6,184 bases of DNA from positions 1 through 6,184 of the forward strand of contig JAGACI010000047.1 in the NCBI GenBank assembly GCA_017614185.1, read 5' to 3'. Position 1 is the stretch's first letter; every line of letters starts with the position of its first letter. The DNA comes from Lachnospiraceae bacterium. GTDB lineage: Bacteria; Bacillota_A; Clostridia; Lachnospirales; Lachnospiraceae. Shown in pieces: positions 1 to 5,369 of this stretch. The translations under genes were made by a program, and so were the position numbers. The notes beneath the pieces were generated by a model. It was not told the origin of the DNA. It was given only the letters and a program-made list of their open reading frames with translations, and searched no databases.

Positions 1-447
1 ATGCCTAATACTCCTGCACTTGTTGGAGAAGGCTGTACCGGAGTTTGCATCAACGAAGAGATTCTGCCTGAAGATTTGAAAGCGGTTATGGATATCTTAA
101 ACTGCTTTGGCAAGGCAGAGCTCGTATCTGAGAGCATGATGGATGCCGTAGTTGCCGTAAGCGGTTCAGCACCTGCTTATGTATTCATGCTTATCGAAGC
201 CATGGCAGACGGTGCCGTTAAGGCAGGTCTTCCAAGAGACAAAGCATATGCCTTTGCCGCACAGACAGTGCTTGGCTCAGCAAAGATGGTACTTGAGACC
301 GGAAAACATCCCGCAGAATTAAAGGATATGGTCTGCTCACCCGGAGGAACCACAATAGAGGCCGTTAAGGTTTTGGAGGAAAGAGGTTTAAGAGCAGCAA
401 TCGTAGATGCAATGGATGCCTGTGTAAGGCGCAACAGAGAGCTCTAA
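1..447 (+). CDS. proC: Pyrroline-5-carboxylate reductase, C-terminal part (5'-truncated by window)
   Basis: ProC reduces 1-pyrroline-5-carboxylate to L-proline with NAD(P)H, the last step of proline synthesis in the cytoplasm. The 148 visible residues begin with the conserved MPNTPALVGEG segment, which lies roughly 115-120 residues into full-length ProC (about 265-275 aa). The ATG at base 1 is therefore an internal Met, and the true start and the Rossmann dinucleotide-binding domain lie upstream. The rest is the helical C-terminal dimerisation domain. It includes SGSAPAY (visible residues 54-60) and the ProC signature region LKDMVCSPGGTTIEAVKVLE (107-126). The frame is intact to the TAA at 445-447. 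A hairpin follows the stop directly and may end the transcript. The assignment of the family is secure; only the N-terminal half is unseen. Confidence 0.95.
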   Translation: MPNTPALVGEGCTGVCINEEILPEDLKAVMDILNCFGKAELVSESMMDAVVAVSGSAPAYVFMLIEAMADGAVKAGLPRDKAYAFAAQTVLGSAKMVLETGKHPAELKDMVCSPGGTTIEAVKVLEERGLRAAIVDAMDACVRRNREL

Positions 448-453
448 AAGTGC

Positions 454-480
454 CCAAAACTTGACAAAAGTCGAGTTTGG
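454..480 (+). terminator. Hairpin just after proC; possible weak terminator
   Basis: Bases 457-465 (AAACTTGAC) pair with 470-478 (GTCGAGTTT, one T.G wobble) around an AAAA loop. C454-C455 can pair with G479-G480 across a bulged A456. The hairpin begins seven bases after the proC stop, where a terminator would be expected, but the following bases (TTGCTATTAT) are only loosely T-rich. The left arm contains the TTGACA hexamer of the predicted hydrolase promoter, so the DNA may serve as promoter, terminator or both. Termination strength is inferred only. Confidence 0.35.
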
Positions 481-490
481 TTGCTATTAT
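461..490 (+). promoter_or_regulatory. Sigma-A type promoter for the cell-wall hydrolase gene
   Basis: A perfect -35 hexamer, TTGACA (461-466), is followed after 18 bases by a -10 hexamer, TATTAT (485-490, five of six matches to TATAAT). The expected start of transcription is near base 497, giving a leader of about 40 nt before the ATG at 537. It is the only good promoter in the gap after proC and probably drives the hydrolase and the genes behind it. The 18-base spacer is one longer than the optimum. Confidence 0.6.
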
Positions 491-495
491 ACGCT

Positions 496-512
496 TGTAA
501 CAAATTTGTAAC
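496..512 (+). promoter_or_regulatory. WalR (YycF)-like box, TGTAAC-N5-TGTAAC
   Basis: Bases 496-501 (TGTAAC) are repeated exactly at 507-512 with a five-base spacer (AAATT). This matches the published WalR/YycF consensus TGTWAH-N5-TGTWAH at every fixed position. WalR is the response regulator of the WalRK cell-wall homeostasis system of low-GC Gram-positives, and its targets are mainly secreted peptidoglycan hydrolases, which is what the next gene encodes. The box begins at about the predicted transcription start. A bound regulator there would more likely block than activate this promoter; that is inference. A palindrome, ACAAATTTGT (500-509), lies within it. Confidence 0.5.
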
Positions 513-536
513 TTTTTTCCCATACGGAGGAACTTT

Positions 537-1616
537 ATGTTTTCAAAAGGCAAAAGGTTTGCCTTTTGGGTTTTTTTGTGCGTTTTATTATGCCTGATCC
601 CAAAAGCGACAGCCAAAGCCGGATACGGAAGAGTACACTTCGACTCGTTTAGCGGCGGAGTAGGCTCGATAATTGATCCCGGCAAAATACGTGCCGATGA
701 TGAGACAACCGAAGCGCTGGCCAGTGTCAAAATGGAAGAGGCCATCGAAGAGGAACAGATTGATCTTGTCATGGCAAATGTACAAAGCGTTTTGAACGTA
801 AGAGAAGAGCCTAACGTAGAGAGCAACAAGCTTGGGCTTTTATATAAGGACTGTGGCGGAACCATTGTTGAAAGAGGAGACGGCTGGACCAAGATTAAGA
901 CCGGCAACCTCATCGGATGGTGCAGTAACGATTATCTTTTCTTCGGAGAAGAGGCCAACGAAGTGGCCAACAATGTCGGAACAACTCTTGCCACATGTGA
1001 AACCGGCGCTTTCAGACTCAGAACCGAGCCGTCAAACGAAGCGGACACTTTGGGCTTTGTTCCAAGGGGCGAGGAACTTGAAGTAATCGGTATTTCGGAA
1101 GATAACTGGGTTTGTCTTGATTACGAGGGACAAAACGGATATATACAGGGTGATGTGCTTTCAATAAGATTCCTTATCGACCACGGTGAGACCATGGACG
1201 AGATTAAGGCGAGAGAGAAAGCCGAGAGAGAAGCCAAGAAGGCTCTTATCACCAACTATGGTGCGGCAACTGTAGGAGCTGATGACACAATGCTTCTTGC
1301 AGCACTTATCCAGTGTGAGGCCGGCGGTGAGTCATATGAAGGACAGCTTGCCGTAGGTGCTGTAGTTATGAACCGAGTTCGTTCGGGAGCATATCCTGAC
1401 AACGTATACGGTGTAATCTACGCATCCGGACAGTTCACACCTGCATTAAATGGTAAGGTAGATCAGGTTTACTTATCCGGCAGAATCAGAGAGAGCTGTA
1501 TTAAGGCCGCAGAGGAGGCAATTGCGGGTAATACAAACGTGGGAGCCGCATGCCACTTCAGACGTGACAACGGAACAAGAGACGGTGTCGTTATCGGTCA
1601 CCAGGTATTTTTCTAA
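537..1616 (+). CDS. Secreted cell-wall hydrolase with two SH3-like domains and a SleB-type catalytic domain
   Basis: Predicted exported peptidoglycan hydrolase of 359 aa. Residues 1-27 form a signal peptide: basic start (MFSKGKR), hydrophobic core (FAFWVFLCVLLCLIP) and a likely cleavage site near ATA-KA. An acidic, low-complexity stretch follows (about 28-78). Two bacterial SH3-like domains come next (about 80-136 and 153-211), each with the LNVREEP / FRLRTEP motif, and probably bind the cell wall. A charged, probably helical linker (215-238) leads to a hydrolase_2/SleB-like domain (about 251-359). That domain contains LLAALIQCEAGGESYEGQLAVGAVVMNRV, whose Glu261 is the likely catalytic residue, and ends with GHQVFF. 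SleB homologues are lytic transglycosylases of spore cortex. SH3-bearing relatives also act in vegetative cells, so a spore role is not implied. The start is fixed by GGAGG at 526-530, six bases before the ATG; the next in-frame Met (66) would lose the signal peptide. The first codons overlap a terminator-like hairpin. Confidence 0.88.
   Translation: MFSKGKRFAFWVFLCVLLCLIPKATAKAGYGRVHFDSFSGGVGSIIDPGKIRADDETTEALASVKMEEAIEEEQIDLVMANVQSVLNVREEPNVESNKLGLLYKDCGGTIVERGDGWTKIKTGNLIGWCSNDYLFFGEEANEVANNVGTTLATCETGAFRLRTEPSNEADTLGFVPRGEELEVIGISEDNWVCLDYEGQNGYIQGDVLSIRFLIDHGETMDEIKAREKAEREAKKALITNYGAATVGADDTMLLAALIQCEAGGESYEGQLAVGAVVMNRVRSGAYPDNVYGVIYASGQFTPALNGKVDQVYLSGRIRESCIKAAEEAIAGNTNVGAACHFRRDNGTRDGVVIGHQVFF
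542..577 (+). terminator. Terminator-like hairpin plus T7 inside the hydrolase signal-peptide codons
   Basis: CAAAAGGCAAA (544-554) is perfectly complementary to TTTGCCTTTTG (558-568), with a three-base AGG loop. T542 and T543 can extend the stem by wobble pairs to G570 and G569. Seven T residues (571-577) follow at once. This is the form of a rho-independent terminator, yet it starts three bases after the ATG and spans codons 2-14. It could end read-through from proC, or act as an attenuator that fires when no ribosome occupies the start. A chance product of Lys/Phe-rich signal-peptide codons is the main alternative. The pairing is seen; function is inferred. Confidence 0.5.
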
Positions 1617-1642
1617 AATAAAAAAGGATTAGGGGCAGTACA

Positions 1643-2629
1643 ATGAACTTGAAGGGACGTTCGTTTTTAAAACTATTGGATTACACTCCTGAGGAGATTC
1701 TTTATCTTTTGGATCTGGCAGCAGACCTTAAAGATAAGAAGAAAAAGGGAGTCGATGTTTCAGACATGCATAAAGGCAAGGCGGTTGCGCTTATTTTTGA
1801 AAAAACAAGCACAAGAACCCGCTGCTCTTTTGAGCGCGCCTGCCAGGATTTGGGTGTTTTTACCACATATCTTGATCCCGAGAGTTCACAGATAGGAAAG
1901 AAGGAGAGTATGGCCGATACCGCCAGGGTGCTTTCCTGCATGTATGACGGAATCGAGTACAGGGGTTTTGAACAGGTTAAGGTTGAGGAGCTTTCCAAGT
2001 ACTCAAAGGTTCCCGTATGGAACGGCCTGACCAATGAATTCCACCCCACACAGATGCTTGCAGACCTCCTTACAATAAGAGAGCATTTCGGACGTCTTAA
2101 GGGAATTAAACTTACATACATGGGTGATGCCCGCTACAACATGGGCAATTCGCTTATGGTTGCCTGTGCAAAGATGGGAATGCACTTTACCGCCTGCACT
2201 TCTAAGGAGTTTTTCCCCGAGAAGGAACTGGTTGATACCTGTAAAAAGATTGCGGATACTACAGGCGGAAGCGTTACTCTTACAGAGGATGTAAACGCAG
2301 GTACCAAGGATGTGGACGTAATTTATACCGACGTCTGGGTTTCAATGGGTGAGCCCGTGGAAGCCTGGAAGGAGCGAATTGATAAACTTCTGCCTTATCA
2401 GGTTACAAAGAAGGTAATGGAGAATGCGGGAGAAGGCGCAGTGTTTATGCATTGTCTTCCTGCTTACCACGACCTTAACACCGAGGTTGGAAGAGACGTG
2501 GAGAAGAAGTTCGGTCTTAAGGAGATTGAAGTTACCAACGAAGTCTTCGAATCGGATGCTTCGATTGTCTTTGAAGAGGCCGAGAACAGATTCCACACCA
2601 TAAAGGCTGTCATTGCAGCTACATTATAA
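1643..2629 (+). CDS. argF: Ornithine carbamoyltransferase
   Basis: Transfers the carbamoyl group of carbamoyl phosphate to L-ornithine, giving citrulline and phosphate, in cytoplasmic arginine synthesis. At 328 aa it has the usual family length. Family motifs are all present: the carbamoyl-phosphate loop STRTR (56-60), HPTQ (134-137), the ornithine-binding DVWVSMGEP segment (230-238) and the catalytic HCLPAYHD (270-277, Cys271). The N-terminal domain is carbamoyl-phosphate binding and the C-terminal half is ornithine binding. AGGGG at 1631-1635 lies seven bases before the ATG. The gene starts 26 bases after the hydrolase with no clear promoter or ArgR-type operator, so it is probably co-transcribed. 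The catabolic ArcB form catalyses the reverse reaction with the same motifs. No arcA or arcC is nearby, which favours the anabolic role, but motifs alone do not decide it. Confidence 0.95.
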   Translation: MNLKGRSFLKLLDYTPEEILYLLDLAADLKDKKKKGVDVSDMHKGKAVALIFEKTSTRTRCSFERACQDLGVFTTYLDPESSQIGKKESMADTARVLSCMYDGIEYRGFEQVKVEELSKYSKVPVWNGLTNEFHPTQMLADLLTIREHFGRLKGIKLTYMGDARYNMGNSLMVACAKMGMHFTACTSKEFFPEKELVDTCKKIADTTGGSVTLTEDVNAGTKDVDVIYTDVWVSMGEPVEAWKERIDKLLPYQVTKKVMENAGEGAVFMHCLPAYHDLNTEVGRDVEKKFGLKEIEVTNEVFESDASIVFEEAENRFHTIKAVIAATL

Positions 2630-2647
2630 TAAGAAACAGAGATTAAA

Positions 2648-3007
2648 ATGGAAGACGAGAGAGTTGTGCTTTGCGGCGCCAACGCCTACGAGCAGAAATA
2701 CTATTTTAACGAGACTTTTGATAAAATCCCTCAGTCCATCAAGGACGAGCTTCATGTAATATGTGTTCTTTTTACCGAAGAGGTGGGCGGTATTTTTACC
2801 ATCGTATTTGAGGAGGACGGAAGCCTTTCACTTGAGACGAGAGCTGAGGAAGATGACATCTACTACGATGAGATAGGAAGCGGACTTCTGGTCGGCAAAA
2901 TCAGAAGAACCAGACAAGAACTTTTGGAGTCCTTAAGCCTTTACTATCGAATGATAATCTTAAAGGAAGATCCTTCTGAACTTTTGAAGGAGTTGGGTGA
3001 GGAATAG
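2648..3007 (+). CDS. Small acidic protein of unknown function (resembles DUF6145)
   Basis: This encodes a 119-aa soluble protein with no signal peptide or membrane segment. It opens with [14 protein letters not shown] (6-19), then has [20 protein letters not shown] (35-54), an acidic centre ([14 protein letters not shown], 67-80) and a helical tail rich in Leu, Arg and Glu (83-119). From memory it resembles the small Clostridia family catalogued as DUF6145; that match was not searched, and no function is known to me. The Shine-Dalgarno site is poor (only AGAG-like purines before the ATG), and the gene starts 18 bases after argF, which suggests dependence on upstream translation. Its TAG stop shares its last base with the coaX GTG start, so the two are probably translationally coupled. 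That makes a link with CoA metabolism possible but unproven. Confidence 0.75.
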   Translation: MEDERVVLCGANAYEQKYYFNETFDKIPQSIKDELHVICVLFTEEVGGIFTIVFEEDGSLSLETRAEEDDIYYDEIGSGLLVGKIRRTRQELLESLSLYYRMIILKEDPSELLKELGEE

Positions 3008-3777
3008 TGTTATTTGTAATAGATGTAGGCAATACCAACATTAACTACGGCGTATACGACGGAGAGAAACTGATTGCCAGCTTCAGAATGATGAGCAAGA
3101 TGCCCAGAACATCTGATGAGTACGGGGTCATGATTCTCGGAATGCTGTATAACAATAAGGTTTCTGCCGATGACATCGACGGAACCATAATTGTAACCGT
3201 TGTTCCCAATGTTATGCATGCTCTTACAAGCGCGGTAATCAAGTATATTAAGACTACTCCCGTGATTGTAGGGCCCGGCGTCAAGACAGGCATTAAGATT
3301 GTGACCGAGAACCCCAGGGAAATCGGTCCCGACAGAATCGTGGATGCGGTTGCGGCTTACGAGAAATATGGCGGACCTGTTCTTGTTTTGGACTTCGGTA
3401 CAGCCACAACCTACGATTACATTGCTGCTGACGGTTCTTTTGCCGCAGGAATTACAGCGCCCGGAATCAGAACTGCAGCGAAGGCTTTATGGGAAGATAC
3501 GGCGAAGCTTCCCGAGATTGAGATTAAGAAGCCCAAGTCCATCCTGGCCCAGGAGACAATTTCTTCCATGCAGGCAGGTCTTGTTTACGGTCAGATCGGA
3601 CAGACGGAATATATAATAAAGAAGGTAAAAGAGGAAACCGGCATTTCAGAAATGAAGGTAGTCGCAACCGGCGGCCTCGGAAGAATCATTTCTGCTGAGA
3701 CGGATATGATTGATGTTTACGATCCCGACCTTACACTGGACGGTCTTCGTATTATCTATGAGAAAAATAAAAAGTAG
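3007..3777 (+). CDS. coaX: Type III pantothenate kinase
   Basis: Phosphorylates pantothenate to 4'-phosphopantothenate, the first committed step of coenzyme A synthesis. Type III enzymes belong to the ASKHA fold and are not inhibited by CoA. The protein is 256 aa, normal for the family. Visible motifs are the N-terminal phosphate loop DVGNTN (6-11), GPDRIVDAV (107-115, Asp109 the likely catalytic base), the second phosphate-binding stretch DFGTATTYD (129-137), the substrate-side AGITAPGI (147-154) and ATGGLG (220-225). The start is GTG: an in-frame TGA lies at 2998-3000 and the first Met is residue 28, beyond the phosphate loop. The start overlaps the preceding stop by one base (TAGTG), with GAGG at 2999-3002 as a close ribosome binding site. 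Confidence 0.95.
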   Translation: MLFVIDVGNTNINYGVYDGEKLIASFRMMSKMPRTSDEYGVMILGMLYNNKVSADDIDGTIIVTVVPNVMHALTSAVIKYIKTTPVIVGPGVKTGIKIVTENPREIGPDRIVDAVAAYEKYGGPVLVLDFGTATTYDYIAADGSFAAGITAPGIRTAAKALWEDTAKLPEIEIKKPKSILAQETISSMQAGLVYGQIGQTEYIIKKVKEETGISEMKVVATGGLGRIISAETDMIDVYDPDLTLDGLRIIYEKNKK

Positions 3778-3783
3778 GTATTA

Positions 3784-4758
3784 ATGAGCGGATTACAGAT
3801 AGGAAACGTTACATTAAAATCGAATATTATATTGGCACCTATGGCAGGAGTAAGCGACCTGCCATTTCGCTTGTTATGCAGCCGACTCGGTGCGGGCATG
3901 GTCTGCATGGAGATGGTAAGCGCGAAGGCCATTTACTATAACAATCGAAACACAAACGAGCTTTTGGAGATTCATCCCGATGAGGGAATCGTCTCCTTGC
4001 AGCTTTTTGGCTCAGACCCCGAAATTATGGCGTCGCAGGCCGCGCGAATCGAAGAGAGACCTTTTCACATTCTTGATATAAACATGGGATGCCCTGTTCC
4101 GAAGGTAGTAGGAAACGGTGAGGGCAGCGCACTTATGAAGGATCCTGTTCTTGCGGGAAAGATTATCGAGGCGGTTTCAAAGGCAATCAAAAAGCCCGTC
4201 ACCGTCAAGATAAGGAAAGGCTTTGACGATGAGCACATAAATGCCGTGGAGATGGCGCATGTTGCTGAAGAATCGGGAGCGGCGGCTGTGGCTGTTCATG
4301 GACGTACGAGGCAGCAGTACTATTCCGGAAAAGCCGACTGGGAGATAATAGCGGCTGTCAAAGACGCAGTCAGAATCCCTGTAATAGGAAACGGAGATGT
4401 TACTGACGGACCGTCCGCCCTTAAGATGTTTAATGAAACCGGGTGCGACGGAATAATGGTCGGACGTGCGGCCCAGGGAAATCCATGGATTTTCAGAGAG
4501 ATAAATCATTATCTTGAAACCGGGGAAACTTTGGAGAGACCGTCCTATGACGAGATGAGGGAGCTTGTAAAGGAACACGCAAGGCTACAGCTTGAGTTTA
4601 AGGGAGAGTACACGGGTGTACGCGAGATGAGAAAGCATCTTGCATGGTATACCGCAGGAATGCCGAATTCAGCGGCTTTTCGCAATCGAATAAACCTTGT
4701 TGAGACCTATGAAGACCTGTTAAAAGAGGTCGATAACATTTTCGGCGGCGGACGTTGA
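3784..4758 (+). CDS. dusB: tRNA-dihydrouridine synthase (DusB family)
   Basis: FMN-dependent enzyme that reduces specific uridines in the D-loop of tRNA to dihydrouridine. The protein has 324 aa, typical of the family. An N-terminal TIM barrel carries LAPMAGVSDLPFR (17-29), EMVSAKAI (43-50), QLFGSDPE (73-80), DINMGCPVPKVVGNGEGSAL (98-117, Cys103 the likely proton donor), VKIRKG (141-146), VHGRTRQQYYSGKADW (171-186) and the FMN phosphate site GNGDV...GIMVGRAAQGNPWIF (202-237). A helical C-terminal tRNA-binding domain follows (about 245-324). The ATG is six bases after the coaX stop, with only a weak AGG (3776-3778), which suggests coupled translation. The stop at 4756-4758 lies inside the -35 hexamer of the greA promoter. 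Assignment to DusB rather than another Dus rests on overall similarity and Firmicute context. Confidence 0.93.
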   Translation: MSGLQIGNVTLKSNIILAPMAGVSDLPFRLLCSRLGAGMVCMEMVSAKAIYYNNRNTNELLEIHPDEGIVSLQLFGSDPEIMASQAARIEERPFHILDINMGCPVPKVVGNGEGSALMKDPVLAGKIIEAVSKAIKKPVTVKIRKGFDDEHINAVEMAHVAEESGAAAVAVHGRTRQQYYSGKADWEIIAAVKDAVRIPVIGNGDVTDGPSALKMFNETGCDGIMVGRAAQGNPWIFREINHYLETGETLERPSYDEMRELVKEHARLQLEFKGEYTGVREMRKHLAWYTAGMPNSAAFRNRINLVETYEDLLKEVDNIFGGGR

Positions 4759-4783
4759 CAGTGACACATAAAATAGTTATAAT
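4755..4783 (+). promoter_or_regulatory. Full-consensus sigma-A promoter for greA-lysS
   Basis: TTGACA (4755-4760) and TATAAT (4778-4783) are both perfect, separated by the optimal 17 bases. The -35 element contains the dusB stop codon. Transcription should start near 4790, giving a leader of about 58 nt. The promoter gives greA and lysS a strong independent supply regardless of the upstream operon, as expected for housekeeping genes. No operator is evident within it. Confidence 0.88.
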
Positions 4784-4791
4784 ACGTAAGA

Positions 4792-4815
4792 TATTAGGGG
4801 GACTTTACCCTAATA
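4792..4815 (+). promoter_or_regulatory. Stem-loop at the 5' end of the greA mRNA
   Basis: TATTAGGG (4792-4799) pairs perfectly with CCCTAATA (4808-4815) around an eight-base loop (GGACTTTA). It begins within a few bases of the predicted transcript start and leaves the ribosome binding site at 4832-4838 free. No T-run follows on either strand, so it is not a terminator. A 5' stem-loop of this kind can protect mRNA from decay. Alternatively the DNA inverted repeat could be an operator. Function is inferred only. Confidence 0.45.
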
Positions 4816-4848
4816 AAGAAATATACAAATGAGAGGTGCCGGGAACAC

Positions 4849-5340
4849 ATGGACAAAGCAGAAGAAAAGAAAGTAATGCTCACCTATGAAGGCTTGAAAA
4901 AGTACCAGGATGAGCTCCAGGAACTCAAAGTTAACAGACGTCAGGATGTCGCACAGAAGCTTAAAGAAGCCCGTGCACAGGGAGACTTATCTGAGAACGC
5001 TGAGTACGATGCAGCCAAGGATGAGCAGAGAGATATAGAGGCAAGAATCGAGGAGATCGAGAAGCTTCTTAAGAACGTAGAAGTTGTCGACGAGGCAGAG
5101 GTTGATCTTAACGTAATCAGCTTCGGCTGCAAGGTTAAACTTCACGACGTAGAGTTTAAGGAAGACCTCGAGTACAAGATCGTAGGTTCTTCAGAGGCAG
5201 ACAGCCTTAAGGGCAAGATTTCAAACGAGAGCCCTGTAGGTAAAGCTTTACTCGGACACAAGGTAGGCGATACCGTTAAGGTTGAGACACAGGCCGGTGT
5301 AGTTAAGTTTAAAATTTTGGAGATTCAGAGATCCAATTAG
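4849..5340 (+). CDS. greA: Transcription elongation factor GreA
   Basis: Rescues backtracked RNA polymerase by inserting its coiled coil into the secondary channel and stimulating cleavage of the transcript 3' end. At 163 aa it is near normal length (about 158). The N-terminal antiparallel coiled coil covers about residues 12-82, and its tip GDLSENAEYDAAKDEQ (45-60) carries the acidic pair Asp46 and Glu49, equivalent to E. coli Asp41/Glu44. The C-terminal FKBP-like domain (about 88-163) includes IVGSSEADSLKGKISNESPVGKALLG and ends in ILEIQRSN. GAGAGGTG (4831-4838) precedes the ATG at 4849 by ten bases, slightly long. Met10 (4876) is a possible shorter start but would drop residues that homologues usually have. 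It has its own strong promoter and is followed 26 bases later by lysS. Confidence 0.96.
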   Translation: MDKAEEKKVMLTYEGLKKYQDELQELKVNRRQDVAQKLKEARAQGDLSENAEYDAAKDEQRDIEARIEEIEKLLKNVEVVDEAEVDLNVISFGCKVKLHDVEFKEDLEYKIVGSSEADSLKGKISNESPVGKALLGHKVGDTVKVETQAGVVKFKILEIQRSN

Positions 5341-5345
5341 TTTTT

Positions 5346-5369
5346 TAGAAGAGGAGAGACGTAAAAGTG
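5346..5369 (+). promoter_or_regulatory. Signals fixing the lysS GTG start
   Basis: An in-frame TAG at 5346-5348 closes the reading frame upstream. GAGGAG (5351-5356) is the ribosome binding site, ten bases before GTG at 5367. The next in-frame ATG is codon 94, inside the protein proper. GTG is therefore the only credible start. Confidence 0.85.

Noticed and set aside
1..3. ATG at base 1 as the proC start
   Set aside because: The following MPNTPALVGEG is an internal conserved segment of ProC; the dinucleotide-binding half is missing, so the gene is cut by the window edge.
365..913. Minus-strand open frame of 182 codons
   Set aside because: It lies across proC, the promoter gap and the hydrolase, has no recognisable motif, and is explained as a shadow of well-supported + strand genes.
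1591..1619. Possible argF promoter (TTATCG, 17 bases, TAAAAT)
   Set aside because: The -10-like element is fair but the -35 matches only three of six bases, and the site lies mostly inside hydrolase codons. Not strong enough to call.
4792..4815. greA leader hairpin as a dusB terminator
   Set aside because: The bases after it are AAGAAATATAC, with no T-run, and it lies downstream of a consensus promoter.
5317..5346. Hairpin TTGGA/TCCAA plus six T residues at the greA end
   Set aside because: The stem is only 5 bp with a 10-base loop and is separated from the T-run by four bases. Too weak for a terminator, and lysS follows at once.
5341..5366. T-box or lysine riboswitch before lysS
   Set aside because: Only 26 bases separate greA and lysS, far too few for either element.
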